64,000 nt of DNA from Bacillus sp. X1(2014). Its GTDB lineage: Bacteria > Bacillota > Bacilli > Bacillales_B > DSM-18226. A program made the translations under genes and the position numbers. The stretch is from NCBI RefSeq assembly GCF_007678255.1, contig NZ_VEED01000024.1:4065-68064 (forward strand). The letters run 5' to 3'. Below the pieces are notes generated by a model that saw only the letters and a program-made list of their open reading frames with translations, did no database searches and was not told the DNA's origin. Below are positions 31,352-44,400 of this stretch, one piece after another. Each line of letters opens with the position of its first letter. Position 1 is the first letter of the stretch.

Positions 31352-33433
31352 TTATTCACCTTTATTTTTTTTGATGATTTCTTCAGAAACTGATTTTGGT
31401 ACTTCTTCGTAGTGATCGAAGTGCATAGAGAATACTCCACGTCCTTGAGTACTAGAACGAAGTGCAGTTGCATAACCAAACATTTCTGAAAGTGGAACCA
31501 TTGATCGAACTACCTGTGCATTTCCGCGTGCTTCCATACCTTCTACACGACCACGGCGAGCAGTGATTTGTCCCATGATATCTCCAAGATATTCTTCTGG
31601 GATAACTACTTCTACTCTCATCATCGGTTCAAGGATTACAGGACTACACTTAGAAGCAGCATTTTTAAGTGCCATAGATGCGGCAATTTTAAACGCCATT
31701 TCAGAGGAGTCAACATCATGGTATGATCCGTCAAATAGTCTTGCTTTAATATCAACTAGTGGATATCCAGCAAGTACACCACGTTGTAGAGCATCTTCAA
31801 GTCCAGCTTGAACTGGAGCGATGTATTCACGAGGAACAACACCACCAACAATACCGTTTTCAAATTCGAATCCTTTTCCTTCTTCGTTAGGTGAGAATTC
31901 GATCCAAACGTGACCGTATTGTCCACGACCACCAGATTGACGAGCGAATTTACCTTCAACTTGTGCAGAAGCACGGAAAGTTTCGCGGTAGGCAACCTGC
32001 GGAGCACCTACATTTGCTTCAACTTTAAATTCACGACGCATACGGTCAACAATGATATCTAGGTGAAGTTCACCCATACCAGCGATGATTACTTGTCCAG
32101 TTTCCTGGTCAGTATGTGCACGGAACGTCGGATCTTCTTCTTGAAGCTTTTGCAGAGCAGTAGTCATTTTGTCTTGGTCTGCTTTTGATTTTGGTTCAAC
32201 TGAAAGTTGGATTACTGGTTCAGGGAATTGCATAGACTCTAAGATAACAAGGTTTTTCTCGTCACATAGAGTATCACCAGTAGTTGTATCTTTCAAACCT
32301 ACAGCAGCAGCAATGTCACCAGCATAAACCTTTGAGATTTCTTGACGGCTGTTTGCATGCATTTGCAGGATACGTCCGATACGTTCACGCTTGCCTTTTG
32401 TAGAGTTTTGGACATATGATCCAGACTCTAGAGTACCAGAGTAAACGCGGAAGAACGTTAATTTACCAACATAAGGGTCAGTCATAACTTTAAATGCAAG
32501 AGCAGAAAACGGCTCTTCATCGCTTGAATGACGCTCAATAACTTCATCTTCATCATCAATAGCGTGACCTTTGATTGCAGGTACATCTAATGGAGATGGA
32601 AGGTAGTCAATAACTGCATCAAGCATTAGCTGAACACCTTTGTTTTTGAATGCTGATCCACAGATTACTGGATAGAATTCTACATTAACAGTACCTTTAC
32701 GAATTGCTGCTTTAAGCTCTTCTTTAGAGATTTCTTCTCCACCAAGGTATTTTTCCATTAATTCTTCATCTAACTCAGCAACTGCTTCGACTAACTTCTC
32801 ACGGTATTCTTCAGCTTGAGCCATGTATTCTTCTGGAATCTCACGAACTTCAATGTCAGTTCCTAAGTCATTTCCGTAAAATACAGCATTCATTTCCACT
32901 AGGTCAATGATTGCTTCAAACTGATCTTCAGCACCGATTGGTAACTGAATTGGATGTGCATTCGCTTGAAGACGGTCATGGATTGTTCCTACAGAATATA
33001 AGAAGTCAGCTCCAATTTTGTCCATCTTGTTTACGAAAACAACACGAGGTACACCGTAAGTTGTTGCTTGGCGCCATACAGTTTCAGTTTGAGGCTCAAC
33101 ACCAGATTGAGCATCAAGTACAGCTACTGCACCATCAAGTACACGAAGTGAACGTTCAACTTCAACTGTGAAGTCTACGTGTCCTGGTGTATCAATGATG
33201 TTTACACGATGGCCATGCCATTGTGCAGTTGTTGCTGCGGATGTGATTGTGATTCCGCGTTCTTGTTCTTGTTCCATCCAGTCCATCTGAGACGCACCTT
33301 CATGTGTTTCACCGATCTTATGGATACGGCCAGTGTAATAAAGAACACGCTCAGTGGTAGTCGTTTTACCGGCATCAATGTGAGCCATGATACCGATATT
33401 ACGAGTATTTGCTAAGGAGAACTCTCTTGCCAT
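31352..33433 (-). CDS. fusA: Elongation factor G
   Basis: EF-G is the translocase GTPase. The 693-residue protein has G1 [11 protein letters not shown]3 DTPGHVDF, G4 NKMD, and the five EF-G domains, including the domain IV loop [12 protein letters not shown]. Switch I reads [12 protein letters not shown]. It follows rpsG by 48 bases in the usual str order. Confidence 0.99.
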   Translation of the reverse strand: MAREFSLANTRNIGIMAHIDAGKTTTTERVLYYTGRIHKIGETHEGASQMDWMEQEQERGITITSAATTAQWHGHRVNIIDTPGHVDFTVEVERSLRVLDGAVAVLDAQSGVEPQTETVWRQATTYGVPRVVFVNKMDKIGADFLYSVGTIHDRLQANAHPIQLPIGAEDQFEAIIDLVEMNAVFYGNDLGTDIEVREIPEEYMAQAEEYREKLVEAVAELDEELMEKYLGGEEISKEELKAAIRKGTVNVEFYPVICGSAFKNKGVQLMLDAVIDYLPSPLDVPAIKGHAIDDEDEVIERHSSDEEPFSALAFKVMTDPYVGKLTFFRVYSGTLESGSYVQNSTKGKRERIGRILQMHANSRQEISKVYAGDIAAAVGLKDTTTGDTLCDEKNLVILESMQFPEPVIQLSVEPKSKADQDKMTTALQKLQEEDPTFRAHTDQETGQVIIAGMGELHLDIIVDRMRREFKVEANVGAPQVAYRETFRASAQVEGKFARQSGGRGQYGHVWIEFSPNEEGKGFEFENGIVGGVVPREYIAPVQAGLEDALQRGVLAGYPLVDIKARLFDGSYHDVDSSEMAFKIAASMALKNAASKCSPVILEPMMRVEVVIPEEYLGDIMGQITARRGRVEGMEARGNAQVVRSMVPLSEMFGYATALRSSTQGRGVFSMHFDHYEEVPKSVSEEIIKKNKGE

Positions 33434-33481
33434 TGGGTCTTTCTCCTTCCTAGTTTGAAAGTTTTTATATTGAAGGTTAGA

Positions 33482-33982
<501 letters not shown>

Positions 33983-33993
33983 TTAAGTTGTTA

Positions 33994-34416
<423 letters not shown>

Positions 34417-34517
34417 TTATGTTTCCTCCCTTCATTATTTGTAAGCCCACACATCCAGGTGGTTCATTTTTTTGCAAAAACAAAGTTTTTGCAGACTTTC
34501 TATCTACAAAAACGCTT

Positions 34518-34766
34518 TTAGCTGATAATTGCAACAGTTGAAGCACCAACTTCAATCCCACATGCTTTTCCGAGTTTTTTCATCGAATCCACATAAAGGA
34601 TAGGAACATTTATTTCAAGAGCTTCCTCAACAACTTTTGACGTTAACTTTAGATCAGCGTCGCTAGCAATGATTAACTCTCTCACATTACCTTCTTTAAG
34701 TGCCTTTACTGTTTGTTTTGTTCCTATAACGAACTTTTGTGCCTGTAATACTTTTTCATAAGACAT
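34518..34766 (-). CDS. rplGB: L7Ae-family K-turn-binding ribosomal protein YbxF (L7-like)
   Basis: This 82-residue protein of the L7Ae/L30e/YbxF family binds kink-turn RNA. Motifs are [24 protein letters not shown] and the C-terminal [13 protein letters not shown]. It opens the str operon ahead of rpsL, directly after a strong sigma-A promoter. B. subtilis has it in the same place (ybxF). Its exact ribosome-related role is not settled. Confidence 0.95.
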   Translation of the reverse strand: MSYEKVLQAQKFVIGTKQTVKALKEGNVRELIIASDADLKLTSKVVEEALEINVPILYVDSMKKLGKACGIEVGASTVAIIS

Positions 34767-34811
34767 CGTTCATATCCTCCAAAGTATCAGGTGAATAGGA
34801 GCACCTTTGAT

Positions 34812-34840
34812 ATAGTAACATCTTAATAAAAGGATGTCAA
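34812..34840 (-). promoter_or_regulatory. Sigma-A promoter of rplGB-rpsL-rpsG-fusA-tufA
   Basis: A consensus TTGACA, a 17-base spacer and TACTAT lie about 45 bases before the rplGB start, just after the rpoC terminator. Confidence 0.85.
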
Positions 34841-34862
34841 CACGACATTTAATATTTTCTTA

Positions 34863-34898
34863 AAATAAGGAATCTGCATGTTAGCAGATTCCTTATTT
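34863..34898 (-). terminator. Terminator of rpoB-rpoC
   Basis: A perfect 15-bp stem (AAATAAGGAATCTGC with its complement, six-base loop) with T-runs at its end, starting four bases after the rpoC stop region. Confidence 0.95.
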
Positions 34899-34901
34899 TT
34901 A

Positions 34902-37900
34902 TTAATCAATGGTCACTGTTTCTTCGGAAGTTGTATCACGAAGGACAGGCTCAGCTTTGCGGTAACGCTGCATTCCTGTTCCAGCTGGTACAAGCTTACC
35001 AATGATAACATTTTCTTTTAAGCCAAGTAATTCATCGCGTTTGCCTTTAATGGCAGCATCTGTAAGAACCCTTGTGGTTTCTTGGAAGGATGCAGCCGAT
35101 AGGAATGAATCAGTTTCAAGCGACGCTTTTGTAATACCAAGTAATACCGGTCGTCCTGTTGCAGGCATTTTTCCTGCTAACAATGCCTTTTCGTTCGCAT
35201 CAGTAAACTGGTGAATATCCAGAAGTGTACCTGGTAGTACATCTGTTTCACCCGCATCACCAACACGTACTTTACGTAACATTTGACGGACCATTACTTC
35301 CACGTGCTTATCGCCAATTTCTACCCCTTGCATACGATAAACCTTTTGAACTTCACGCAATAAGTACTCTTGGACAGAAGTAACGTCTTTGACTCTAATT
35401 AATTCTTTCGGATCAATAGAACCTTCGGTTAATTCTTCCCCACGAGCCACGTTATCATTTACAGCCACTTTTAAGCGGGCGGTATATGGTGCATTGTATG
35501 TTCTTGATTCAACTTCACCTTGAACAACAATTTCATGCTGGCGGTCACGGCCCTCGTTAATACCTACGACAACCCCATCAATTTCAGAAATAACCGCTTG
35601 ACCTTTAGGGTTACGCGCTTCAAAAATTTCCTGGATACGTGGTAAACCTTGTGTAATATCGTCTCCGGCAACCCCACCAGTATGGAATGTACGCATCGTT
35701 AACTGTGTACCTGGCTCACCGATAGATTGGGCAGCGATAATACCAACTGCTTCACCAACTTCAACCTCTTGACCTGTTGCCAGATTTCGACCATAGCATT
35801 TCTTACAAACACCATGACGAGTGTTACATGTAAACGCGGAACGAATTTTTACAGTTTCAATGCCAGCATTCACAATCGCTTCTGCCAAATCTTCTGTAAT
35901 TAAACCATTTTCAGGAACGAAAACTTCTCCTGTTTCAGGATGTTTAATAGCCTTACGTGCATATCGGCCAATCAAACGTTCGTCTAATCCTTCAATGATT
36001 TCAGTGCCGTCTTTAAGGGCGCTTATTGTGAAGCCGCGGTCTGTGCCACAATCGTCTTCACGAACAATAACATCCTGGGCAACGTCAACAAGTCGACGTG
36101 TTAAATAACCAGAGTCAGCTGTCTTAAGCGCTGTATCAGCAAGACCTTTACGGGCACCGTGTGTCGAGATAAAGTACTCTAATACTGTTAACCCTTCACG
36201 GAAACTTGATTTAATTGGTAACTCAATGATACGTCCAGCCGGGTTGGCCATCAGACCACGCATACCAGCAAGCTGCGTAAAGTTAGATGCGTTACCACGG
36301 GCTCCGGAATCACTCATCATAAAGATTGGATTCGATTTATTCAACGATTGCATTAGTTTACCTTGAATGGTATCTTTTGCAGCACTCCAGATGGCAATTA
36401 CGCGGTCGTAACGCTCATCTTCGGTAATTAGACCACGTCTGAATTGCTTCATAACGCTATCTACTTTACCTTGTGCTTCATGAAGAATTTCCTGCTTCTC
36501 TGGAAGTACGACGATATCAGCTACACCTACAGTAAGACCTGCTTTGGTTGAATGTTTAAATCCTAAATCCTTCATACGGTCAAGCATTTTAGACGTTTCT
36601 GTAATCTTGAAACGTTTGAACACTTCAGCAATAACATTTCCAAGGATTTTCTTTTTAAACGGATCAATCAATGGCATCGACTGGATTTTCGCCTTAATAT
36701 CTTCGCCTTTTTCAACGAAATATTTTACAGGTGTTTCAACTTCTAGATTCTGTCTAGTCGGTTCATTAATGTATGGGAATGATTTCGGCAGAATTTCATT
36801 GAAAATAAGCTTACCAACTGTAGTAATTAATAGCTTATTATTTTGTTCTTCTGTAAAAGTTTCATTTCCTAATGAACCTGCATGCACAGCTACACGTGTA
36901 TGCAAATGAACATAGCCATTTTGATACGCGAGAATTGCTTCGCTTGTATCTTTAAAGATCATACCCTCGCCGACTGCGCCTTCTCTTTCAAGAGTCAAGT
37001 AATAGTTACCTAAAACCATGTCTTGGGAAGGAGTAACAACTGGCTTACCATCTTTAGGGTTTAAGATATTTTGTGCTGCAAGCATTAATAGTCTTGCTTC
37101 TGCTTGTGCTTCTGATGATAACGGTACGTGAACCGCCATTTGGTCACCGTCAAAATCGGCATTGTATGCAGTACATACAAGTGGATGCAGACGGATGGCC
37201 CGGCCTTCAACTAGAGTTGGTTCAAATGCTTGAATCCCTAGTCTATGAAGTGTAGGGGCACGGTTTAATAATACTGGATGCTCTTTAATGACATCTTCGA
37301 GTACATCCCAAACATCTGGAGATACTCTTTCTATTTTGCGTTTTGCAGATTTAATGTTATGTGCTAACCCTTTTTCAACTAATTCCTTCATAACGAAAGG
37401 TTTAAATAGTTCTAGTGCCATTTCTTTTGGAAGTCCACATTGGAACATTTTCAAGTTTGGTCCTACAACGATAACCGAACGCCCTGAATAGTCAACACGC
37501 TTACCAAGCAAGTTTTGACGGAAACGGCCTTGTTTACCTTTTAACATATGAGAAAGTGATTTCAACGGACGGTTACCCGGTCCAGTAACAGGACGTCCAC
37601 GGCGGCCGTTATCAATCAAGGCATCAACAGCTTCTTGAAGCATCCGTTTTTCATTCTGAACAATAATACTTGGTGCACCTAGATCTAATAAACGTTTTAA
37701 GCGGTTATTACGGTTAATAACACGGCGATATAAATCATTTAAGTCAGATGTTGCAAATCTCCCGCCATCCAATTGTACCATTGGACGAAGTTCTGGAGGG
37801 ATAACAGGAAGAACATCAAGAATCATCCAAGATGGCTCATTTCCAGAACCACGGAATGCTTCTAACACTTCAAGGCGTTTGATCGCACGTGTACGACGCT

Positions 37901-38501
37901 GACCTTGTGCGCTTTTTAATTCCTCTTTTAAACTGTCTACTTCCTTGTCTAAATCGATATCGAAAAGAAGTTTTTTAATTGCTTCTGCACCCATGGCAGC
38001 TTGGAATTTGTTTCCGTACTTTTCACGATATGCACGATATTCTTTTTCAGATAATAGCTGCTTCTTATCAAGAGCTGTATCTCCTGATTCCGTTACAACA
38101 TAGGAAGCAAAATAAATAATCTCCTCCAAAGCTCTTGGAGACATGTCTAATACAAGACCCATCCGGCTTGGAATTCCTTTAAAGTACCATATATGTGAAA
38201 CTGGCGCAGCAAGCTCAATATGCCCCATACGTTCACGACGAACCTTTGCTCGTGTGACTTCCACACCACAGCGATCACAAACGACACCTTTATAACGGAC
38301 ACGCTTATACTTTCCGCAATGACATTCCCAATCCTTTGTTGGACCAAAAATACGTTCGCAGAATAAGCCGTCCTTTTCAGGCTTTAATGTACGATAGTTA
38401 ATCGTTTCTGGTTTTTTGACTTCTCCGAAGGACCATGAACGGATTTTATCCGGTGAAGCAAGACCAATCTTCATAAACTCAAAATTATTAACATCCAGCA
38501 A
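34902..38501 (-). CDS. rpoC: RNA polymerase beta' subunit
   Basis: RpoC carries the catalytic magnesium site ([15 protein letters not shown]), an N-terminal zinc site ([20 protein letters not shown]), the clamp, bridge helix and trigger loop. The open frame extends 68 codons upstream through a dispersed repeat, but no homologue has that extension. I place the start at TTG 38501, reading [13 protein letters not shown], with GGGAGGT seven bases upstream; this gives 1199 residues, the B. subtilis length. The 217-bp spacer to rpoB is unusual because it contains a palindromic repeat. Confidence 0.97.
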   Translation of the reverse strand: MLDVNNFEFMKIGLASPDKIRSWSFGEVKKPETINYRTLKPEKDGLFCERIFGPTKDWECHCGKYKRVRYKGVVCDRCGVEVTRAKVRRERMGHIELAAPVSHIWYFKGIPSRMGLVLDMSPRALEEIIYFASYVVTESGDTALDKKQLLSEKEYRAYREKYGNKFQAAMGAEAIKKLLFDIDLDKEVDSLKEELKSAQGQRRTRAIKRLEVLEAFRGSGNEPSWMILDVLPVIPPELRPMVQLDGGRFATSDLNDLYRRVINRNNRLKRLLDLGAPSIIVQNEKRMLQEAVDALIDNGRRGRPVTGPGNRPLKSLSHMLKGKQGRFRQNLLGKRVDYSGRSVIVVGPNLKMFQCGLPKEMALELFKPFVMKELVEKGLAHNIKSAKRKIERVSPDVWDVLEDVIKEHPVLLNRAPTLHRLGIQAFEPTLVEGRAIRLHPLVCTAYNADFDGDQMAVHVPLSSEAQAEARLLMLAAQNILNPKDGKPVVTPSQDMVLGNYYLTLEREGAVGEGMIFKDTSEAILAYQNGYVHLHTRVAVHAGSLGNETFTEEQNNKLLITTVGKLIFNEILPKSFPYINEPTRQNLEVETPVKYFVEKGEDIKAKIQSMPLIDPFKKKILGNVIAEVFKRFKITETSKMLDRMKDLGFKHSTKAGLTVGVADIVVLPEKQEILHEAQGKVDSVMKQFRRGLITEDERYDRVIAIWSAAKDTIQGKLMQSLNKSNPIFMMSDSGARGNASNFTQLAGMRGLMANPAGRIIELPIKSSFREGLTVLEYFISTHGARKGLADTALKTADSGYLTRRLVDVAQDVIVREDDCGTDRGFTISALKDGTEIIEGLDERLIGRYARKAIKHPETGEVFVPENGLITEDLAEAIVNAGIETVKIRSAFTCNTRHGVCKKCYGRNLATGQEVEVGEAVGIIAAQSIGEPGTQLTMRTFHTGGVAGDDITQGLPRIQEIFEARNPKGQAVISEIDGVVVGINEGRDRQHEIVVQGEVESRTYNAPYTARLKVAVNDNVARGEELTEGSIDPKELIRVKDVTSVQEYLLREVQKVYRMQGVEIGDKHVEVMVRQMLRKVRVGDAGETDVLPGTLLDIHQFTDANEKALLAGKMPATGRPVLLGITKASLETDSFLSAASFQETTRVLTDAAIKGKRDELLGLKENVIIGKLVPAGTGMQRYRKAEPVLRDTTSEETVTID

Positions 38502-38551
38502 GGGGCCTACCTCCCTTTTGATATCTCCAGGTTTTACCCTTATCACACAAT

Positions 38552-38666
38552 AAAGCGGAAGCGCGCGTCTTAGCCCCGACAAGCATAAGACGAAATTCGC
38601 AAGAAGGCGCTCTTTGCCTTCTTGAGGATTTTGGCTTATGTCCTCGAGGGGTTGCGCGCTGCAGCT
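38552..38666. repeat. Dispersed palindromic repeat between rpoB and rpoC
   Basis: This element of about 115 bp is an inverted copy of the family at 54006-54124: both begin AGCT(G/A)CAGCGC, share CATAAGCC/CTTAAGCC, CAAGAAGG, TCGTCTTATGC and GCGCTTCCGCTTT. It folds into a long hairpin with the inner stem AAGAAGGC/GCCTTCTT. It has no coding capacity. It is transcribed as part of the rpoBC mRNA. Confidence 0.88.
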
Positions 38667-38718
38667 AGGGAACAATGAAAGCGGGAGCGCATGGTTGCGC
38701 TCCAACTAAATTATATAA

Positions 38719-41700
38719 TTACTCTTTTGAACCCACTTTTTCTGATTCAAATGCTTGTTCAGGAACAATGTTTAACGTATCGACTTGTTGTAAGTCATCG
38801 TCATCTTCCGTATCGCGCATTTCAATTTCTTTTTCGTCACCTGAAAGAATTTTTACATCCATTCCTAGACTCTGAAGTTCTTTAATTAATACTTTGAATG
38901 ATTCTGGAACACCTGGTTCCGGAACATTTTCACCTTTGACAATCGCTTCGTACGTTTTCACACGACCAACCACGTCATCGGATTTAACCGTAAGGATTTC
39001 TTGAAGTGTGTATGCTGCACCGTATGCTTCAAGTGCCCAAACCTCCATCTCACCAAAGCGCTGACCACCAAATTGAGCTTTACCGCCCAGTGGCTGCTGC
39101 GTAACTAATGAGTAAGGTCCAGTTGAACGGGCATGGAGTTTATCATCAACCATGTGTGCAAGTTTAATCATATACATGACACCTACAGAGACACGGTTGT
39201 CAAATGGTTCCCCAGAACGGCCATCATATAGGACGGTTTTCGCATCACGAGCCATACCTGCTTCTTCAATTGTTCCCCAAACATCTTCTTCACGGGCTCC
39301 GTCAAATACTGGAGAAGCAACATGAATGCCTAGGTAGCGTGCTGCCATTCCAAGATGGAGTTCCAGCACCTGTCCAATGTTCATCCGTGATGGTACCCCT
39401 AGTGGATTTAACATGATATCGACTGGTGTGCCGTCTGGTAAATACGGCATATCTTCTTCCGGTAAAATCCTTGAGATAACCCCTTTGTTACCGTGACGTC
39501 CCGCCATTTTATCACCTTCAGAAATCTTACGTTTCTGAACGATGTAGACACGGACAAGTTGGTTTACACCTGGTGGCAGTTCATCGCCATCTTCACGATT
39601 AAAGACTTTAACATCAAGGACAATCCCACCGCCGCCATGTGGCACACGAAGAGAAGTATCACGAACTTCACGAGCCTTTTCACCAAAGATTGCATGTAAA
39701 AGACGTTCCTCTGCTGTTAATTCTGTAACCCCTTTTGGTGTTACTTTACCAACTAACAAATCACCATCTTTAACTTCGGCACCAGTACGAATGATACCGC
39801 GCTCATCCAAGTTACGAAGAGCATCTTCTCCGACGTTTGGAATATCACGTGTAATTTCTTCAGGCCCTAGTTTGGTATCACGGGATTCTGATTCATATTC
39901 TTCAATATGAATCGATGTGTATACATCGTCTTTTACAAGACGTTGATTCATAATAATCGCATCTTCATAGTTATAACCATCCCATGTCATAAAGGCAACA
40001 AGGACGTTTCGGCCTAATGCTAATTCTCCCAATTCCATTGATGGACCATCAGCAAGAATTTCGCCTTTGGTTACACGGTTACCCACTGCAACAATCGGAC
40101 GTTGGTTATAACAGGTTCCTTGGTTAGAACGGATGAATTTTAGCATGCGGTATTTATCAAGATTTCCTTTTACCTCTTGACCGTCAACCACATTAATACG
40201 ACGCACCCATACCTCACGCGCTTCCACGTGTTCAACAATACCTTCGTGCTTACAGATTACCGCTGCACCTGAGTCTTTACCAGATACATATTCCATACCT
40301 GTTCCAACACGAGGGGCTTCTGGCTGCATAAGCGGTACGGCTTGACGCTGCATGTTCGCACCCATTAGAGCACGGTTGGAGTCATCATTTTCAAGGAACG
40401 GAATACATGCTGTTGCCGCAGACACTACTTGCTTTGGCGATACATCCATATAGTCAATGCGTTCACGTTTAACAACAGTATTCTCACCACGGAAACGAGC
40501 AACAACTTCCTCATCCAAGAAGGAACCGTCGTCACCTAAGCGAGAGTTTGCTTGGGCTACTACATAGTTATCTTCTTCGTCAGCTGTTAAGTAATCGATC
40601 CGAGCAGTAACCTTACCAGTATCAGGGTCAACCCTCCGGTATGGTGTTTCGATAAAACCAAAACGGTTAACTTTCGCATATGATGAAAGCGAGTTAATCA
40701 GACCAATGTTTGGACCTTCAGGTGTTTCAATCGGACACATCCGGCCATAGTGGGAGTAGTGAACGTCACGAACTTCCATTCCAGCACGTTCACGCGTTAA
40801 ACCACCAGGTCCTAATGCAGAGAGACGGCGCTTGTGAGTTAATTCAGCAAGCGGGTTGGTTTGGTCCATGAACTGTGATAATTGCGAGCTGCCAAAGAAC
40901 TCTTTAATAGACGCAATAACTGGACGAATGTTGATCAATTGCTGTGGTGTGATCGTTGCAGTGTCTTGAATTGACATTCTTTCACGAACCACACGCTCCA
41001 TACGGGATAACCCAATCCGGAATTGATTCTGAAGCAATTCTCCAACAGAACGAAGACGTCTGTTCCCTAAGTGATCGATATCATCCGTGTCACCGACACC
41101 ATGTAATAAATTAAAGAAGTAGCTAATTGATGCAATGATATCAGCCGGTGTAATATTTTTAATTGGTTCTGCCACATAGGCATTACCTAAGACATTAATT
41201 ACTTTTTCACTTTCATCACCAGGAGCATAAATCTTAATATCCTGAAGTGTGATCTCGTCTTCTACAACTCCGCCATACGGATTAAAGCCTTTGAAATTAA
41301 TATTCTTTTCAAGAGCAGGGATAATTCTATCAAGGTTTCTTCTATCTAGAATCAATCCTTTTTCGGCAATAATTTCACCTGTTTCAGGATCCGCAAGGGA
41401 CTCTGCTAAGCGTTGGTTGAATAAACGATTTTTAATATGAAGCTTTTTATTAATTTTATAGCGGCCTACATTAGCAAGGTCATAGCGCTTAGGGTCAAAG
41501 AAACGTGACACTAATAAGCTCTTTGCATTTTCAACGGTAGGTGGTTCACCAGGACGCAGACGCTCATAAATTTCTAAAAGGGCCTTTTCGACACCTTCCG
41601 TATTGTCTTTCTCAAGTGTATTACGGATGTATTCGTTATCCCCAATCAATTCAATGATTTCTTGATCAGAGCCGAAACCAAGTGCACGCAAAAGAACCGT

Positions 41701-42276
41701 AACGGGCAGTTTCCGAGTACGATCTATTCTCACATAAACGACATCTTTAGCATCTGTTTCATATTCGAGCCAAGCGCCGCGGTTCGGAATGACGGTAGCT
41801 GAAAAGCCCCTCTTTCCATTTTTATCGAACTTCCCACTATAGTAAACACTCGGAGAGCGCACTAATTGTGAAACGATAACACGTTCTGCCCCATTAATGA
41901 CAAACGTACCTGTTTCAGTCATAAGTGGAAAATCACCCATAAATACATCTTGATCTTTTACTTCACCTGTTTCTTTGTTAACAAGACGTACTTTTACACG
42001 CAAAGGAGCAGAATATGTAACGTCCCGTTCTTTTGATTCCTCTACTGAATACTTTGGATCGCCAAGACTGTAATCAATAAATTCTAGTGATAGGTTACCA
42101 GTAAAGTCCTCGATTGGTGAAATATCCTGGAACATTTCACGCAAACCCTCATCAAGAAACCATTGATAAGAAGAGGTTTGGATTTCAATAAGATTTGGTA
42201 ATTCTAAAACTTCACTGATTCGTGCGTAACTTCTTCGTTGGCGGTGTCGTCCATACTGAACTAGTTGACCTGTCAA
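38719..42276 (-). CDS. rpoB: RNA polymerase beta subunit
   Basis: RpoB forms most of the active-site channel. The 1185-residue protein begins [23 protein letters not shown] at 42276 is the chosen start: GAGGGGTG lies eight bases upstream, and an in-frame GTG three codons earlier is part of that binding site. B. subtilis rpoB also starts with TTG. The rifampicin region ([18 protein letters not shown], then [14 protein letters not shown]) looks wild type. The C-terminus is acidic ([11 protein letters not shown]). Confidence 0.97.
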   Translation of the reverse strand: MTGQLVQYGRHRQRRSYARISEVLELPNLIEIQTSSYQWFLDEGLREMFQDISPIEDFTGNLSLEFIDYSLGDPKYSVEESKERDVTYSAPLRVKVRLVNKETGEVKDQDVFMGDFPLMTETGTFVINGAERVIVSQLVRSPSVYYSGKFDKNGKRGFSATVIPNRGAWLEYETDAKDVVYVRIDRTRKLPVTVLLRALGFGSDQEIIELIGDNEYIRNTLEKDNTEGVEKALLEIYERLRPGEPPTVENAKSLLVSRFFDPKRYDLANVGRYKINKKLHIKNRLFNQRLAESLADPETGEIIAEKGLILDRRNLDRIIPALEKNINFKGFNPYGGVVEDEITLQDIKIYAPGDESEKVINVLGNAYVAEPIKNITPADIIASISYFFNLLHGVGDTDDIDHLGNRRLRSVGELLQNQFRIGLSRMERVVRERMSIQDTATITPQQLINIRPVIASIKEFFGSSQLSQFMDQTNPLAELTHKRRLSALGPGGLTRERAGMEVRDVHYSHYGRMCPIETPEGPNIGLINSLSSYAKVNRFGFIETPYRRVDPDTGKVTARIDYLTADEEDNYVVAQANSRLGDDGSFLDEEVVARFRGENTVVKRERIDYMDVSPKQVVSAATACIPFLENDDSNRALMGANMQRQAVPLMQPEAPRVGTGMEYVSGKDSGAAVICKHEGIVEHVEAREVWVRRINVVDGQEVKGNLDKYRMLKFIRSNQGTCYNQRPIVAVGNRVTKGEILADGPSMELGELALGRNVLVAFMTWDGYNYEDAIIMNQRLVKDDVYTSIHIEEYESESRDTKLGPEEITRDIPNVGEDALRNLDERGIIRTGAEVKDGDLLVGKVTPKGVTELTAEERLLHAIFGEKAREVRDTSLRVPHGGGGIVLDVKVFNREDGDELPPGVNQLVRVYIVQKRKISEGDKMAGRHGNKGVISRILPEEDMPYLPDGTPVDIMLNPLGVPSRMNIGQVLELHLGMAARYLGIHVASPVFDGAREEDVWGTIEEAGMARDAKTVLYDGRSGEPFDNRVSVGVMYMIKLAHMVDDKLHARSTGPYSLVTQQPLGGKAQFGGQRFGEMEVWALEAYGAAYTLQEILTVKSDDVVGRVKTYEAIVKGENVPEPGVPESFKVLIKELQSLGMDVKILSGDEKEIEMRDTEDDDDLQQVDTLNIVPEQAFESEKVGSKE

Positions 42277-42497
42277 CTGATTCACCCCTCAAATCAAGCG
42301 TTATTATTAAAATCTATTTACGTTTATGGAACAGAAATTTACTCCTTTTCCAGTAAACAAAAAGAAAAAGGGTTTTTTGTTAAAAACCACATTTTCACAT
42401 TTAGACTATTATTTTGTCATCATTTCCTTAATATTCCTTTTTTATACAAGATATTCAAGTATTTATAGGAATAATTCGGAAATTATTATGATGGCAT

Positions 42498-42532
42498 TTT
42501 ATAATGCTATCATAGTGACATTTTCAAGTCAA
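42498..42532 (-). promoter_or_regulatory. Promoter region of rpoB-rpoC
   Basis: Two overlapping sigma-A choices exist: TTGACT-17-TAGCAT (42532-42504) and TTGAAA-18-TATAAA (42527-42498). Both face rpoB, with a leader of about 215 bases. The -35 region overlaps the last codons of ybxB. The leader can form CCTTTTC/GAAAAGG. Confidence 0.65.
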
Positions 42533-43140
42533 CTTTTTTGTGCCCTTATGACAAAATAACCTTTGGATTTGTCAATAGTTTCGACGTGATTAAATAAATT
42601 ATTTAATTTTTCAATTGCGGATGGTGCACCTTGTTTCTTTTGAATGACAACCCAGAGCTCCCCTTGTGACACGAGATGATCAAAGCTTTGTTCAAAAATG
42701 TCATGGACTGTTTTTTTCCCTGCTCTGATCGGCGGATTTGTTAAAATAGCTGCAAATGTGTTTTCCTTCACATTTAACAACCGATCACTTTCATAGATTG
42801 TAACATTCTGGATCCGATTTAATTCTGCATTTTCCTTTGCCAATTCAATAGCCCGCTCATTAACATCAACCATATGTATCATACGTTCATGATAATATTT
42901 TGCAAGCGAAAGACCAATTGGACCGTAGCCGCAGCCAACATCCAGGAGTAATCCGTCTGCATTTGGCATTTCAAAAGACTCAATTAATAAACGTGAGCCG
43001 AAATCTACTTCTCCTTTTGAAAACACACCGTTATCCGTTTTAAAACGAAAAAGGTTATTTTTTAAAGTGTAGTCCCAAAATTTCGGGTCACTTTCGACCT
43101 TTTGTGTTCGAGAATAGTAGTGTTCAGACAACTGACTCAC
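42529..43140 (-). CDS. ybxB: RsmC-like class I SAM-dependent methyltransferase
   Basis: A 203-residue methyltransferase with motif I LLDVGCGYGPIGLSLAK, motif II VDVNERAIELAKENA and the NPPIRAGK motif (NPPY type) found in enzymes that methylate bases or amide nitrogens. Homologues of E. coli RsmC/RsmD modify 16S rRNA guanines, so an rRNA or other RNA target is likely but unproved. It lies between rplL and rpoB as ybxB does in B. subtilis. A terminator precedes it, so much of its transcription may come from readthrough. Confidence 0.93.
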   Translation of the reverse strand: MSQLSEHYYSRTQKVESDPKFWDYTLKNNLFRFKTDNGVFSKGEVDFGSRLLIESFEMPNADGLLLDVGCGYGPIGLSLAKYYHERMIHMVDVNERAIELAKENAELNRIQNVTIYESDRLLNVKENTFAAILTNPPIRAGKKTVHDIFEQSFDHLVSQGELWVVIQKKQGAPSAIEKLNNLFNHVETIDKSKGYFVIRAQKS

Positions 43141-43208
43141 CTCCGAGGAAGATTAATAATTGAAGATTAACGAGGAAAAGAAACTAAAAACCTAGATTCT
43201 ATTAAGCC

Positions 43209-43235
43209 AAAAAAAGCCCGCTTATACAGCGAGCT
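43209..43235 (-). terminator. Terminator or attenuator after rplL
   Basis: A 7-bp stem (AGCTCGC/GCGGGCT with one G-U pair) followed by seven Ts on the minus strand. In this order it would reduce ribosomal transcription into ybxB-rpoBC. Confidence 0.85.
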
Positions 43236-43249
43236 CGTTTTTGTGATTA

Positions 43250-43612
43250 TTACTTAACTTCAACGTTTGCTCCAACTTCATCAAGCTTAGCTTTAATTGC
43301 TTCAGCTTCATCTTTAGAAACGCCTTCTTTAACTGGCTTTGGAGTGTTGTCAACAAGGTCTTTTGCTTCTTTAAGACCAAGACCAGTGATTTCACGAACA
43401 ACTTTGATAACCTTGATTTTTTGATCGCCAGCGCCAGCTAGGATTACATCAAATTCAGTTTTTTCTTCAACAGCAGCAGCACCTGCGCCGCCAACCATTG
43501 CTACTGGAGCAGCAGCAGTTACGCCGAATTCTTCTTCGATTGCTTTTACTAGATCGTTAAGTTCTAAAACAGTCATAGTTTTAACTGCTTCAATGATTTG
43601 TTCTTTAGTCAT
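43250..43612 (-). CDS. rplL: 50S ribosomal protein L7/L12
   Basis: The stalk protein that recruits translational GTPases. The 120-residue sequence has an N-terminal dimerisation helix region, an Ala-rich hinge ([14 protein letters not shown]) and the C-terminal domain with [20 protein letters not shown]. It follows rplJ by 56 bases. Confidence 0.98.
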   Translation of the reverse strand: MTKEQIIEAVKTMTVLELNDLVKAIEEEFGVTAAAPVAMVGGAGAAAVEEKTEFDVILAGAGDQKIKVIKVVREITGLGLKEAKDLVDNTPKPVKEGVSKDEAEAIKAKLDEVGANVEVK

Positions 43613-43668
43613 GATTAATTTCCTCCTTAGTTTTCGTTCGAATTTATTAGTGTGACGTTAAGACTAGC

Positions 43669-44169
43669 TTACGCGCCTTGTTCTTCTTTTTGTTCTGCAA
43701 CTGCTTTTGTAACAAGAGCAAGGTTGCGGATTGGAGCTTGTAGTACGCTGAGTAACATAGATAGTAAACCTTCGCGTGATGGTAGGTCAGCAAGAGCTTT
43801 AATTTCTTCAGCTGTTGCAACGTTTCCTTCAATTACACCTGCTTTTAGTTCAAGTGCTTCATGCTTTTTCGCAAAGTCGTTCAAGATTTTAGCTGGTGCT
43901 ACTACATCTTCAGTACTGAACGCAATTGCGTTTGGACCTGTTAATGCAGCGTTTAAATCAGCAAGGCCAGCTGCTTCAGCCGCACGGCGTGTCATTGAGT
44001 TTTTGTAAACTTTGAATTCCACACCAGCTTCACGAAGCTGTTTACGAAGTTCAGTTACTTCTGCAACTGAAAGACCACGGTAATCAACAACAACTGTTGA
44101 TACGCTGTTCTTTAATTTATCAGAAATTTCGCTAACGATTTGTTGCTTTAATTCGATTGCACTGCTCAT
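43669..44169 (-). CDS. rplJ: 50S ribosomal protein L10
   Basis: L10 anchors L7/L12 dimers to the ribosome. The 166-residue protein has an RNA-binding N-terminal domain ([21 protein letters not shown]) and a C-terminal helix for L12. A leader of about 185 bases with a strong promoter precedes it; in bacteria the L10-L12 complex binds this leader to repress translation. Confidence 0.98.
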   Translation of the reverse strand: MSSAIELKQQIVSEISDKLKNSVSTVVVDYRGLSVAEVTELRKQLREAGVEFKVYKNSMTRRAAEAAGLADLNAALTGPNAIAFSTEDVVAPAKILNDFAKKHEALELKAGVIEGNVATAEEIKALADLPSREGLLSMLLSVLQAPIRNLALVTKAVAEQKEEQGA

Positions 44170-44355
44170 CTTTACACCTCCTGTAGAATTTCTACATTTA
44201 TACCAGGCAAATAAACGCCTCCATATCGAACGGTGACATGGAGGCAGGATAACAACTGATTACTCAGTTATATATATCGCATTACCTCGGCAGGAAATTA
44301 AGTGCATTTAGCACACCTGCTGTCTACAGTACAAATGTTATTATTTTAAACAACA
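44170..44355 (-). ncRNA. L10 leader RNA (rplJL autoregulatory 5' UTR)
   Basis: The leader from the promoter to rplJ contains GACAGCAGGTG, TTTCCTGCCGAGGTAAT and the strong stem GCCTCCATgtcaccgttcgatATGGAGGC near rplJ. These match the general form of the L10 leader described in Firmicutes, where the L10(L12)4 complex binds. Boundaries are approximate. Confidence 0.85.
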
Positions 44356-44361
44356 AAATAG

Positions 44362-44390
44362 ATTATATAAAATCTAGTTTACGTTGTCAA
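44362..44390 (-). promoter_or_regulatory. Sigma-A promoter of rplJ-rplL
   Basis: Perfect hexamers: TTGACA, a 17-base spacer and TATAAT, immediately upstream of the L10 leader. Confidence 0.92.
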
Positions 44391-44400
44391 TTGGTAAAAT

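Noticed and set aside
38502..38705. 68-codon N-terminal extension of RpoC
   Set aside because: It is a frame through a dispersed repeat. The TTG at 38501 has a good Shine-Dalgarno and gives the conserved length.
40860..40960. Rifampicin-resistance change in rpoB
   Set aside because: The cluster I region reads as in sensitive Bacillus ([23 protein letters not shown]).
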